Source: Tetrastigma voinierianum
Lineage: Eukaryota > Streptophyta > Magnoliopsida > Vitales > Vitaceae
Assembly (NCBI GenBank): GCA_016808115.1
Contig: JAEQBH010000990.1
Span: 1,116,001-1,180,000, forward strand
Direction: 5' to 3'
Length of the DNA: 64,000 nucleotides
Under the pieces are notes generated by a model. That model did no database searches, was not told the origin of the DNA, and saw only the letters and a list, made by a program, of their open reading frames with translations. The translations under genes and the position numbers were made by a program. Numbering within the stretch: position 1 is the stretch's first letter; each line of letters begins with the position of its first letter. Below are positions 23,836 to 35,949 of this stretch, piece by piece.

Positions 23836-25000
23836 CTGAGGGTTAAACAACGCGATTGGATTCTCGCTACGCTCATGAATCAACCTCAGTAGCGGTGTTT
23901 GGTCCATCAGTCTGAAAGGCTCGTTCGGGATTATTTCTTTGTAAGCGGTGTGCGATTCGCCGATGTGCCGCCGACTCGCTGGCGTATAGCCTCATTACCT
24001 TAACGCCCCGAAAGGGTTCTGATGGCTTTGGGGTCTATTGAAACCGCGAGGTTGACGACCATTCGGCGGCTATTGATCGGAAGGTAGCGATGGCGCTGGT
24101 TGGATAAATAAACAAGATTGGGTGTGAACTGGGTGAGAGGGTCTGTTTTCGGTTTTGATGATGACTAGAGTTGGTAGGATCGCGTGATGGAAGATCATCG
24201 GGATAGTATGCTCCAGCCCGGACGATTTTATAAGAAGTTCTTGTAGTTCTTTGGCCAAGTCTGGGATTGAAGATTGAGAGTTCATAGTTGAAACGAGAAG
24301 AACATGCCAGTGTCAGAATGTGAGAAAAGTTCTTGGAGTTAGTGAGGTCTGGTTTTATATATTAAAGTGATGATCCGTCTGAGAGGTTTTGGCGGGGTTC
24401 AGTGCAGGATCGAGTTCATTTGTCGAGTGGTTCCTCGAGGCAGTTTAGAGTTTAGTTGGGGCGCTCTGAGGTTAAGGAAAATATAAACTATGTATGGGTG
24501 ACGGGGAAGTAAGAGGTGCACTCAGACACTTTAATGAGAACTTGGTGAGTCAAACGAAAAAAGAAATAAGGTGAAGAGAGTTATGAGGCCAGTCTGGGGT
24601 GAGGCTGCCTGAGTCTGGATCATTGAAACCCAGTTATCAATGATGATACCACGTCTATTTCTCCATGTCATGCGCATGTATTGAAAGGACTGCCAGGAGT
24701 AAAGATATAATGAGTGTTCCGCTGTGGCCGGGAAGGCGTTTATTAAGTGTCAGTTGATTTGGTGTAAGGAACATCAGTGGCATTGTGCCCTGCCGTAGAG
24801 ATGAGCACTCAAGTCGAGTGAGGTTTGGCGGGAAGGCCAGTCAGCCCATGGTGGCGGTGTGTTGAGTAGTACCGGGGATGGATCAGGCCCAGTGCTGGAC
24901 CCGAGTTTATCGCTGTGATGACTTGGCAAGATGAGATGCGGCTCCAGGTCAGCCTAATTCTGGTAATTGTTCCTATCCTTGATCATGTGTGTCCATTCAT
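23836..25000 (+). pseudogene. Element D gag region
   Basis: ATGCCGCGTACTGAGGG (MPRTEG) is placed like the MPPRR start of chromovirus gag, 230 bases after the primer site. Stops follow at once and no capsid or zinc-knuckle motif is readable. The call rests on position between the primer site and protease. Confidence 0.4.
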
Positions 25001-25129
25001 TGGGCAGGAGCCACGCGTTCATTGCATCGGGCTGATTGGCTAAATCAGACCCGATGACCGGGACATTATATAGAGTTCAACTGCGAGTCCGTTCCGCAGG
25101 CGAGTAGTCCGAAGATACAGTAAGGAGTT

Positions 25130-25290
25130 CAGATTAAGAGGTGGAAGTTCCAGCGGATCTTGTGGCCATTACTGGATATGAGGAATTTTGATGTCGTTCT
25201 GAGCATGGATTATGGTACATGCAGCGAGGCCCATTAGATTGTTATAAAGGAAGTAAAGATTATAGGCAAGGGAATTAGAGGTAAGTTCGG
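25130..25290 (+). pseudogene. Element D protease, C-terminal part
   Basis: ADLVAITGYE then FDVVLSMDY, and after a stop IVIKEVK, match the end of chromovirus retropepsin (DFDVILGMDWL...DCYRKEV). The active-site half upstream is not readable. Confidence 0.6.
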
Positions 25291-25399
25291 AGGGCTCAGA
25301 AATTATCTTCGATATGATCTGCTTATGGCGGCGCGAGGAATCATGCGTGGGTTGTCGAGTTATCGGCTTATGTCGGTGACGGGGAATGATGGGACTACA

Positions 25400-26290
25400 G
25401 TGGATGAGTTGAGTTGTTCAAGGAGTTTCAGGATGTAATTCCCGGATGATGCGGGGATTACCTCTGATAAAAGTGGGTTCACAGTGATTTGATCTGGGAC
25501 TAAAGCCATTTCATTCCTCCACTATAGGATGAAATACTACTTGAGGATTGAGGAGCTTAAACAGTTGGAAGGTTGTTAAGTAAAGGGATTCCGTTAAGGC
25601 GAGCATATCTAATGAGGGTATAGTTCTGCCGTGAAAGAAAGATGGGGTTGTGGTTGTGTGGGTCTGAGGCGGATTGAGCCAGTTGCCATCCATGATTAGT
25701 ATCCACTCATGGGATGATGGGTTATTCGATCGGCTCCGAGTCTCGAGTGTGTACTCTAAGATGATTTGAGGTGGGGTTATGTCAGCCAGTTGGGGATTCA
25801 GGAGGGTGATGTTCCTAAGGCGCAGTCGGGACACGCTACGGGCATTATGAGTTTAAGTGGCCTTACGTTTGGTTGACTAATGCCGACGGCATTTATGGAT
25901 TTGATGAGCAGAATTATTCTAGCCGTGTTGGATAGGTTCGGTCATAGTCTTTATTGATGATATCCTAGTGTATTCGGGCTGTCTAGAGGAACGTTGAGGC
26001 ACACGAGGATTGTTCACGATTATTACCCCAGGGAGGCGGAGTTGTATGCTAAGTTGAGCAAGTGTAGTTTTGGCTGATGGAATTGGCGTTCCTAGGTCAT
26101 GTGATCTCGTGGGGTGAGTGTGGATCTGAAAATGGCGTAGTGGGGTGGAAGCCGCCAAAGAATGTCGGGAGGTCGGGAGCTTCCTTAGGTTTTAGGCCCC
26201 CGAATTATTATAGGAATTTTGTTGGGGGGTTCTCGGTCAGCCCGCGGCCGGTTATTAGAAAATGTATATAATTGGTGCGTCGCGATAGAA
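25400..26290 (+). pseudogene. Element D reverse transcriptase
   Basis: RT copies the element RNA. Blocks in order, across frames: EFQDV then PDDAG (family EFPDVFPDDLPG), GTKAISFLHYRM (GTKPISIPPYRM), ELKQLE, FGLTNA-like at 25867, FMDLMSR at 25892, and the catalytic box VFIDDILVYS with both Asp intact at 25956-25961. ELYAKLSKCSF, LAFLGHVIS, VGWKPPKNV and YYRNFVGGFS follow at 26041-26230. This wording is that of chromoviruses. Single-base indels shift the frame every 20-60 codons. Confidence 0.85.
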
Positions 26291-27863
26291 GTTGAGAGTT
26301 GAAAGACGGGATGATAAATCGGGTTCTTTGTGATTGGATCGATTGTCAGTCGCCGTGGAGATGTTCGAAGGAGATGAAGGATCGGACAATGATGATGATC
26401 GGCGACCGGAACGTAAATTACGCCACGACGAACAACGATCATCTTTGCCGAAAATCTTGAGTGGACTGGGATCGGATGGGGACGAATGTTTCTTGAGATT
26501 AACGAACGAAAGATAGTTGGTCGGGTGCGTTAGATGTTCAGTGGGATGTCGCCGGGTTCGCCGATAGCGTCGAAGAATCAAATCTCGCCATGGGATGATT
26601 CGTTGTTCATTCAGTGGATGAAGAGCATTCAGGATATTTCTTCGACGGGATCGAAGCGTATTGTGTATCGTAATGGATATCGGCGGGATCAGGGTTCGAG
26701 CGGTTCGAAGGACTCCGTGGATGAATATTCGTAACGGCGAAGTATCGTCGATGATGGAAGGTGAATATGTTAATCGTCGAAGCGAATAAATATTCTCATC
26801 CGTCTTCAAATCTCGAACGACGTATTATCGATGATCAGGACGAAGATCGCGATTAATCGTCGATGCCGTTCGACGATAACGAACAACCAACCGCAGATCG
26901 TAAAGTGCCGCTGATGATAATAACGTTTTCGTGGACAGTGGCGACAGTCGCCACGAAACTGGAAGCGGAAGTGAAATATAATGGTTGATCGATGATCGGT
27001 TCGGCGGTGAAAGATCGGGATCGTTTCCTGGTTGGCGCGGTTAAGATGTCGGAACCATTGAAACTCGATTGTTATTGTTGGTGGGTTCCGAATTCACGTC
27101 GAAGTTGTTCGGACGGCGATATGCCTTCATTTCTTCTTTATTATCGAATCAGATGGCGATGTCAACGCGGGCGTTGGAGCTCAGATCAATGGAGTTGGAT
27201 AACGACGATAGCGACGGTTCGTTAACGCTAACGTTACCACCGCTGTTAACTAATCTTACCGTCGATAATATTTGCGGCGCGTTGATATTGGACATCTCGT
27301 GTCGCGAATAAAATTGGTGAAAGCCCGGATGCCCGAATGGTCGAATCATTTGGGAAAAGTAAAATTCTTCGTGATCTTTTCAAAGACAACCATAAAGATA
27401 CATGAAAGTTATCACGGACAACCATCACGAAGAACAATTGGGTTGGATGGGTTAAATCTTCAAGGTGTTTTGGGATAACTGGAGGATAAAGCTGAATCAG
27501 TTGTAGACCTTGCATGAAGGATTGGCTTTGACAAGGTGAACCATTAACGGTTGTTGCGGTGTTATCGAGTCGACATTCATGTGATATTAGATGATCTGGG
27601 ATAATACGTGTGTTGGAACAGTGAATAAGTTTCGGCTCCTCAGACTTCCTGTGAACGGTGTGTTAACAAAAAGATATTACAGTGGGGGTTTTCGATATAG
27701 ATCTGTGAAGATGAGCTGACGGCTGATCGATGATATCTCGGGCGCTAACCCCGGATTACGAGGTATTTTCACTTTCCTTTGAAAGGTTTAAATTTGGTTT
27801 GGCAGGGCCTTGGAGTGAATATTTATAAAGGGGAGGGTGAATAACGCCACGTCAGAGGAGGGA
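26291..27863. other. Element D RNase H/integrase region, unreadable and CpG-rich
   Basis: RNase H, integrase and chromodomain are expected here, but no motif is readable in any frame. The stretch to about 27310 is packed with TCG, CGA and GATCG words. A minus-strand open frame of 184 codons at 26255-26809 and smaller plus-strand frames reflect that composition. A purine tract GAGGAGGGA at 27855-27863 precedes the 3' LTR. Confidence 0.4.
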
Positions 27864-29300
27864 TGTGGTTATCATGCCGTCATACTCCAGTATAACGATG
27901 GATATTAACATATCTGGCGCCTCAAAAACTTCTTCTTGAAATATTGATATGAAAATGTATTTTGAAAGTTGAAACTTGAGATGAGTGTAAGGTTCGGAAG
28001 GAATTGTGGCGCATTGGTAAAGTGAAAGGAGGATGATCACAATCATGGACTTTGTTAATTGATTAAAGATAGACGGAAGATGGGCTGCATATGGGAGGTG
28101 TTCTTTAGAATAGTTGGGAGGACACTGAGAATTGCTACCGGAGTTTTTTGGATGATAACTGACTGATGAGACCAAACGGTTTGATGAGGTTCTGAATGAT
28201 GAATATTTGGATTCTGGATGGATATATAACATGACAGGATTGGAAAAGTTCTATCATTGATAACTTGGGGGTTCATTAAATAGACAGTCAAGATAATCAG
28301 ATGTTTAGGAAGACAAGGTGAATAGAGTATCAGATTCTTATCAGATAATAGCGGGCGGAATAATAAGAATAAAAAGGTATCTGGAGGGACAAAACAGATA
28401 TAAGAAGGCGTAAGATATAGAAGAAAATTTTGAAAAAACTTCTCTCGGATCTCTCAAGTGACGTGTAGGGACGTGAATCTATCGGGCGATAATCAGACCT
28501 CGGGCGTCGTTTTCTCAAAGCTCAAAAAGACCGATTGTTCGTGTTCATTCTAACCGGACTGTGAGACATCTTCAACGAATGCGCGTCGGACGGATACCGT
28601 GCGCCGGGACGGTTGATACCGGTTCAAAGTTCGACGACTGGATGACGATGAGTTCCGATCAGATAACGAGACCGTCATTCAATCCGACGGTTAATGTTGG
28701 AACAGACTGAGACTCGTTAAATCGCATATGATAGTGGCGATTGGACGACATCTTCAAGAAATTTAATTACTTTCAAGTGCTTCTGTGCTTAGTTGTCTTC
28801 AACGTCATAACTAGTCATCCCATCGAATGTAGGGTAATAAATGGAAAGCGAAATTATGAAATCGTACTCATTACAGGAAGTGGAAGGACAGAGTTATCTT
28901 GGCGTTTGTGGCATGTTATTAGTGCGTGAAGATGATTTTATCAAAGTATGTTGTGGATTGATATGAAAGACTTGTTTGAATAGTTTTTGTTTTGTATATG
29001 TTCAAAGATTTATGATTTCGTAGAGTGGCGGAAGAAGAAGTGGATATCAGTTTTGTTATCTTGTGTCTATAGTTAAATTATAGCGGGTGAAATGTTTTCA
29101 TGTTCTGACTGGGATATTACCTATTGATTGGATGTTCAGGAGTTTCTATCAGGTGTAGCTGCTGCGCGACGAAGAATGGGTTGTAATGGATATTAACGTT
29201 GGCATTGTTATCTGACATATTTCTGTCGCGGATATGGATGTTGGTTCGTTTAACAATGCCTTAACGTCTTGATCAGACATGTAAATAAGCGGCGACGATG
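27864..29300 (+). repeat. Element D 3' LTR
   Basis: It starts TGTGGTTATC after a purine tract and aligns in blocks with the 5' LTR. The right end is uncertain: the last matching block is near 29190-29230 (GGATATTAACG versus AATATTAATGC at 12230). Confidence 0.55.
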
Positions 29301-29897
29301 AGTGGTTGATGAGACTCAGACCGTATCAATCGTCGTCTGGCGTGATAGCGTTAGACATCGTGTTTCGGATGGTCGATATTCGGGAGTACGGGATCGTTCC
29401 GCCGACTAACGTTGGGTTTCGTCTCGATAAACTTTCCATATTTGCAAAAATTAAGTGTCAGCGACAAAAAGAGATTCTGTCGCGGCAGATCATTTCCCTT
29501 TAGTCGCGGCATTATAGCCATGACCTGAACTATTTGTTCCCGGTGACTTATATAGTTTTCCCATTCTGCTGTCGAGCACTGTTTGTCATTTGTCGGGCTG
29601 CTCAATTGTCCATAGCGTCATATGTCATGGTGTTGCGACACAGGAAATGTTGTTGCAACACGGTTTCTTTGGTAATTGCTTGGAAGTTTGTTGCGACACA
29701 CAAATTTTAGTCGCGACATAGACTGCTGCAATTGTTGTTTTTCTCTTCTTTCTTGCTGGAATTTTCTCCTTTTTAATTAAAACCTGCAAAACCTGAGTTT
29801 GATAAATATTGTTATTCCATACTTTGGCGTCTGCGATCGAGAAACTACTAAAACAAGCGGAAAATGGACTAAAAATAGATGGATTTAAGACTCATTA
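29301..29897 (-). repeat. Athila-1 3' LTR, U3-side part
   Basis: This continues the LTR after element D. AATGTTGTTGCAACACGG at 29647 is identical to the 5' LTR at 42867, followed by TTTCTTTGG(T/C)AATTGCTTGG. The end GACTCATTA corresponds to GTCTCATCA at 43109-43117. Confidence 0.85.
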
Positions 29898-29915
29898 AAT
29901 TCTCCCAAACTTAAA
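29898..29915 (-). other. Athila-1 polypurine tract
   Basis: On the minus strand TTTAAGTTTGGGAGAATT directly precedes the 3' LTR. It primes plus-strand DNA synthesis in this family. Confidence 0.8.
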
Positions 29916-31899
29916 GTTTTGCTTGTCACAGCAAAGAAAAGAAGATTTTGTTTGTCACCGACAGTTTTTAACTTCTACTATTTTAAGGGCGTTTTCTATT
30001 TTTGCACTTTTACAATCTTTTCTAAAATACGCAACTTGGTGAAACTATTCATTATTATTTCCAAATTAGTTTTGGATTCGAGACTTAAGAAAATTTTGAT
30101 TGTGTCACAAAATGATGAATTCTTAAATATAAACAATTCAGTTAATTAATCCTGATCGGTTTGTGTGTGATGGTTTTCTTTCCCTTCCTCCTTGGCAGGA
30201 TTAGCTAATCTTTTGGGACTCTACACAATGACTGCAATTTCTTTTAGCTCTTAAAGTTCCCATATGCTTTGTTTTTCATATTTGTCTCTGGCTAATGTGA
30301 AATGAAGTACCACCTTCGAATCAATTAGATTCTTTAGACTTGTAGAGTTTGGCTTAGGTAATTAGGTAGATAAATTTGGAGAGTGATAACAAATTTACCC
30401 GGATCCTCTTTAACTGTGTCTTTGCCTCTATCTTTCATCCTTTTCTTTCTACTAATGTAGAAAAATATATTCCTCAAACTTGTCTTTGATGTATCATCTT
30501 TGCGCATATTCGACAGCATCTTTTAAAGAGAAGTCCTTTTGCTTTTTCTTTTACTTGTCAAAGTTTTTAGGATCAAGTACAATGTCTTGTCTTCTTGGAA
30601 AACTTACCACTCTTAGAGAACTTTAGGTTAATGGATTAGTTGGCATTAGGGTGATAGGTGTTGAAACACTAAGACTTAATTGTTCCAAGAGAGGAAGGTC
30701 CGCAAACAAAACTTAATCTGACAATTTTAATTACGACTTCTTCTCTGCATTTCTTTTCCATTTCTTCATTTGTTCCTTTTTGCTTTTCCTCCTTCATTCT
30801 TGTTCCTTTTCAAAATCGCTTTAACATTCCCTATAAACTTGTCCCTTTACATATTTTTAAGTTCCGTAAAATATAGACAGAAATAAGGGTTCTTCTTTTA
30901 ATAGGATTAAGTCTCGAAGGGTTTGAGGGCTTAATTCTACTTTGTTTAAATGAAGAAACTAGACAATTTTGGCTCAAATATGGAATGAGAACATATGCTT
31001 ATACATATTAATATGAGGTAAGGCAGAAGGCACCGAACTTCCAAGGATGGCTTATATCCGCTATTAGTGGTATTGCTTAGGATTTTGCCTTGATTGATAA
31101 TCTAACAAGTTTTAGGACCTTGGGTTGTTGTTGTGATTGTTTGAAGTGTCCTAATCCACAACTGTTAAGGAACATTTGACCATGTGCATTGTTTTTTAAG
31201 GGACTTCACTAACATATTGTTTTATACAACGAACAAAGTCTTGTTTGGTAGCTTTCAGTTAATACATCTTCCTGTGATCCTAAACCTTAAACTTCATTAC
31301 ATTACGTATAACTTCCTTTTCCAAATTAATTAAGGCTACCCCCAATTTCGAGTGCAAAGGTTTGTTGGTTCTTCCCAGTTGTTGTTATTGCCAAATTAAC
31401 ATATCATTTGTAAACCAAGAATTGCATAACAACTTGACTCAATGCATCGAGCAATTCAGCATTTTCCATAAACTCACTGTTCACATTAATCTTTCATTTA
31501 TTGAAACCAAAAACACAATCTATAAAGCTTAATCAACCTGGCGAAAAATTTCACTGAAATGTTGAAAAATTGCTGTTGATCTTTTATTAAGAGGGATGGT
31601 TACAATTTTGGTTTGGAGAGAAAGAGATTACAGGGGTTCATCTCCTTCTTTTGTAGGATTTGGGAATTTTTAGGTCAGGAGGTTCAAGGTTGAATCCAGC
31701 TAGAGATGGAGAAAACTTGGGTATTGAGATGTTTGGCTTCTCTTTTTCTAGAGGTTCTTCCCTGTTGAAGAGGCAATGATCATTGTTATATTCCACCTGA
31801 GTGATCAATTGATCTTGCTTCACTTTTATATAGCAGTTATGGTTCCTTGAGTTTATTGGTATAGGTGTATGTTCACTAGTTTGGTCACTGATCAATTGT
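29916..31899. other. Athila-1 3' non-coding region
   Basis: No gene was recognised. Parts match Athila-2 at 48252-49300 (for example TTGTTTGTC near both starts, and GGCATTAGGGTG at 30643 and 49014), so it is a family feature and not a separate insertion. Confidence 0.55.
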
Positions 31900-33425
31900 C
31901 ATTCCACAATTTTTGTACGGTTTGTTGTCTATCTCTAACTCCTTGTCCCTCTTCTCCACAAGCTTCCCAAATTCCTTGAACTATTCATATAGAATGCTTG
32001 AACCCTTGTCATACGACATACTACCTTCCGTCTTTTCTTCTCTTTTTCTAAAAAGGTTAGCACTTCATCCTTTTTAATTGTTCAGTGAAAGATGTTTATC
32101 TTGGCGGATAGCCTTTGCATTAATGATCTATCTCTCCTCTCCATTTCTTCCTTCCATTCTTCATCCCTCTGCTTGAGTAGTTGTTCCCATTTTTTCTCCC
32201 TTCTTCGAAGTCGACCTCAGTGCTATAAGTCACCTCTGTTCTTTGCTCAGCACTTTTCTCTATCTCCTCCATTTCTTTCTTCATTGACACTAGTATGTTC
32301 ATAATCTCCGCATTTCCTTCATTGCTCCTTGAACATTTTGCTGGTTCAAAAAAAGTTTCCCTTACAGCAGGAGGAGAATTAATCATTGGATTCCTTCTAT
32401 TATGCATTTCGTCCTTAGATGGCGGTTATTTATTTGGGATATATTCCATCCTAATAGTTCTCTTCTTCTTCCTAGAGGCTCCTCTTGCCTTTCCACCGAT
32501 TTCCATCTCAACCCGTTTTTACTGCTCTTGGACCTTTGATCCTCTGTCAATGTCATAAGAGAAACCTTGGACGGTTCCTCTTACGCCCATATCCCTTTCA
32601 CTCCCGGCGAACATAGAGTGAGTGATAGTTCTTTGGATGGGGATGGTCAATTTTACAATCTTGTGGAAGGTTACGATAGATGTTTCCATTTTCCCCATCA
32701 AACTTATAACCCTTGATGACATGGATGGCTTCATTCTCACTTATGTGTAGATGCTGTAGATTGTAGGCTGTAAAATAAAACTGGACCTTGGCTGCCGGTA
32801 GGAACACAGGATGGATCCTTGAGGACTTTTCGTCGTTGAGTTCCATTTCCCCTTCCCGCGGTCGGAAATCTGTATTTTTCTGGTTGGGTTCTCGTCGGCT
32901 TTTGTATTTAGACCCATTTTTTGGATCCCTGATTTGCTGAACCTCGTTAATCATTTCATGACCCATGGGGACCCATACTCCTCTAACATACACTACATCT
33001 TCCTTCAGGTTTATCATAATTGAGTAGAACTCCCTGACCACTGCAGCATAACCAGATGGATTGTGTTTGCAGAACAGGTTCCAGCCCCTCTTTTCGATGA
33101 TATATATAAATGGTGAGATGAAAGTACCAAACCCCCTTTCTCTAATAAAACCTTTATCGCTCAGTTTCTTTTCCTAAAAGGAGTAGGCTTCATCTGAAAT
33201 GAAAGCTTCGTTGTCTTCCGCTTCTTTAGCTTGCTCAACTCTACTTTTTTCAGCTCTTTTATGCTTTTTTCCTTTATGAGCAGGGTTTTGTGCCTCTTTC
33301 TACACTTTCGGTTCTGCTACTTGGGTTGTCTCCATCTGAGGTTCCATATGAACCTCCTCTTCACCAGCTGTGTACTCTTCCACCATCTCATTCAGATTTG
33401 GGACTAGGCTCTGGGGTTTTGCCAT
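31900..33425 (-). pseudogene. Athila-1 env-position frame with plant transposon protein-like domain
   Basis: From an ATG at 33425 the minus strand reads a charged leader, then KGFIRERGFGTFISPFIY, GWNLFCKHNPSGYAAVVREF, VVYVRGVWVPMGHEMINEV and an open stretch to 32598. This wording resembles the putative plant transposon protein domain seen in many Athila-type reading frames past pol. Two in-frame TAG stops occur before the open stretch, at positions where a Trp codon (TGG) would fit. Downstream, 32407-32120 reads a Lys/Glu-rich probable coiled coil (MKKEMEEIEKSAEQR). No signal peptide or clear membrane segment is visible, so an envelope function is not supported. Athila-2 has the counterpart at 50690-51738. 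Confidence 0.65.
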
Positions 33426-33579
33426 CGATGAGATTTGAGTTTGGGGTTTCAGGCCTTTGAAATATAGGGTTTAGGGAAGATGAAGAGAGGCGGAGAGTTG
33501 AAATTGGCTGAGAGTGTGAATGATTTGAGGCAATTGGAAGGAGGAGGGCTTTTCTGTTTTGAAACATTCTTCAGTTAAT

Positions 33580-34140
33580 GGCTCAATAAATGAAAGTTTC
33601 TCTTTGTGTGTCGAGACAATTAATGATTAGGTCATAATGATAACCTTTAATTCTAACTGTGGAATTTATTTTGTGATTCTCAAAATTAAAATTTTCGCCC
33701 CAGTCTTTATTATTTAAAATCTCATTGTCGCAACAATGAATAGTCCTGACATTAGAAAATTTTTCCGCGACACATGTCATTGGACTCAACAATTGCCTAC
33801 AGGTTACAATCTAGGTCATGACCGAAAAATTCTTGTAGCGACAGAGATTGGTTTCTGCAAACAAAAAATTAGGTTGTGACGGTGTTTGAATGGTGGTCGC
33901 GACATTGTTTCTATTGCCATTCACTTTAGTTTAAAAAATTCTTGTTGCAACAGGAAAAATAGTGTCACGACATCATATTTCAATGAGTTCTGTCGCGACC
34001 AAACTTCTAATGTTGTGACCTAATTTTCTTATGAATTGTCTTGACCATTAAATTTCTTGTTGCGCCAACCTTTTTCCTCACTCATAAAACAATGTCGCGA
34101 CACAGATTTCATTGTCGCGACTAAGGTATTTCCCAATTTC
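33580..34140. repeat. TCGCGAC-like motif array, Athila-1 interior
   Basis: TGTCGCGAC and one-base variants (TGTTGCGAC, TGTCACGAC, TGTTGTGAC) recur about a dozen times at irregular 20-60 base spacing, between the env-position frame and integrase. The same words fill the LTRs. Confidence 0.8.
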
Positions 34141-34644
34141 TATGACCGCGCGCTTTCATTTCGATTAATCACCCATAGGTGAGTCAATTTTGCAAGTCGA
34201 AGCATTTGAAAACATATATACAACGAAGATCATCAATTCATTGCGAACACTAACTATCTCATTAAAACACATCAACAAAAATTCAAGCAATTGATAGAAA
34301 TTCCCAAAATTTAATATATGCATTATCGACTTTCAAAATAAGTTTAGGGAATGAGAAATACTCCCCCTTGTAGCCCTTTTCTGCACAATTCAGTTTGAGG
34401 TAGTGTGCTTTATAATAAATTTGATTCCAGTTCCTCTTTCCTGTCCAAAAACACAATTTTTGCAATTAATCAAACTTCCAAATAAAACTTCTAACAATGT
34501 AAAATTAAAACTTCAAAATCATGAAAGTAATTAGCATCAATCAAAATTAATAAAAATAAAAATGCAGTTTGGGTTGCCTCCCAAAAGCTGCTCAGTTTAA
34601 TGTCTTTAGCTAGACACATGCTACAAAGTGTCTTATTTTCAGTA
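34141..34644. other. Athila-1 post-integrase spacer
   Basis: It is AT-rich and has no gene. On the minus strand it contains GGGAGGCAACCCAA at about 34570, a string conserved just past integrase in Athila-type elements. Athila-2 has a worn copy near 52610. Confidence 0.55.
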
Positions 34645-35890
34645 CTTCTCTTTTGTCTTTTCAAAATCCAGATCTACCTCCTTCATGCTTCCCCCAAGAT
34701 AATGCTTTAATCTCTGACCATTTACTTTGAATTCACTTCCAGATTCAGTCTTCAGTGTTACTGCTCCAAAAGGTGTACTTGTCGCCATTGTGTATAGACC
34801 ACTCCATCTTCACTTCAATTTTCTTGGGAATAGCTTGAGCTTGGAGTTGTATAAGAGAACTTGTCCTCCTGCCTTGAAGTCCTTCCTTAGGATTTTCTGA
34901 TCATGCCATCTCTTGGTCTTTTCCTTATAGATTCTGGCATTGTCATAGGCTTCATTTCTCAATTCTTCCAGTTCATTCATTTGGAGTAGCCTTTTTCCCT
35001 TTGCAGCTTGAAAGTCACAATTCAGTTTCTTGATGACCCACATAGCTTTGTATTCCAATTCTAATGGGAGATGACAAGGTTTTCGATAAACAATTATGTA
35101 TGGGGACATTCCAAGGGGAGTTTTGTAAGCAGTTCTATAAGCCCATTGTGCATCATCCAAAATTATAGACCAGTCCTTTCTGCTTGCATTTACAGTTTTC
35201 TCCAGAATTTTCTTTATCTCCCTATTGGAAATTCTAGCTTGTCCATTTGATTGAGGGTGATAAGCTAATGCCATTAGATGTTTGATTCCATATCTGCCCA
35301 TCAGTTTTGCAAAAACTTTATTTGCAAAATGGCTCCCCTCATCACTGATGATTGTCCTGGGTGCCCCAAATTTGCTCAAAATGTTTCTTTGTATAAACCC
35401 AACCACAGTGATGACATCATTTCTAGGACAAGCTGTTGCTTCCACCCATTTGGATACATAATCCACAGCTAGGAGAATGTACATATTGCCAAATGATGGT
35501 GGAAAAGGTCCCATAAAGTCTAATCCCCATACATAAAAAATCTGCACCACCAGAGCCCTTGTAGGCATTTTCATTTCTTACTTATGTGCCTATTCTCACG
35601 ACAAACATCCCACAATGTTTTACCCCATTCAAGCAGTCTTTGAATAGAGTAGGCCAATAATATCTTGATTGGAGAATTTTTTGGGCTATCTTGTCTCTTA
35701 CAAAGTGTCCTCCATATGGTGATGCATGACATTTTTCCATAATTCCACTATGTTCTATCTCTGGGACACATCTTCTTATGGTCATGTGCGCTCCCTCCTT
35801 CCTCATCACAGTGATGGTCATCCATATATACCATACGCTATCGATTCGACTTTCTTCCTCTACGTTGGTATTGAATTCAAATAGCATAAC
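34645..35890 (-). pseudogene. Athila-1 integrase
   Basis: This is the best-preserved pol domain of the element. The N-terminal zinc-binding domain (35887-35590) has the H-H-C-C pattern: CHASPYGGHF then CLNGVKHCG. One stop separates it from a 254-codon open frame (35574-34810) with the full DDE core: Asp in LLAVDYVSKWVEA, Asp in IISDEGSHFANK, Glu in NGQARISNREIKKILEK. LDDAQWAYRTAYKTPLGMSP and RKPCHLPLELEYKAMW follow. All three catalytic acids are present. After a stop, EFKVNGQRLKHYLGGS at about 34730 closes the protein. The order fits an Athila pol read leftward. Confidence 0.92.
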
Positions 35891-35949
35891 TCCTGACTAA
35901 GTAGTTGACAATAATCAGCGCGCGGTGTTTATGCGAAGCGACATCGTGA

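Larger units (their letters stand above)
10751..29300 (+). mobile_element. Element D: chromovirus-like Ty3/gypsy inserted in the Athila-1 3' LTR
   Basis: This plus-strand element has an initiator-Met-type primer site (23604), gag start, protease, and an RT with FIDDILVYS. Its LTRs are about 1.4-1.6 kb. The left LTR starts TGTACTAAG at 10751 and the right starts TGTGGTTATC at 27864 after a purine tract. Internal length without element C is about 4.3 kb, near that of chromoviruses. The right boundary is uncertain by about 150 bases, and no clear target duplication was found. Decay by small indels is very strong. Confidence 0.7.

Noticed and set aside
26255..26809. 184-codon open frame on the minus strand, the second longest in the window
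   Set aside because: No recognisable motif, and it lies in a CpG-rich block with open frames on both strands. Composition explains it better than coding does.
27852..28232. 126-codon open frame on the minus strand
   Set aside because: It lies in the element D 3' LTR, antisense, and resembles no protein I know.
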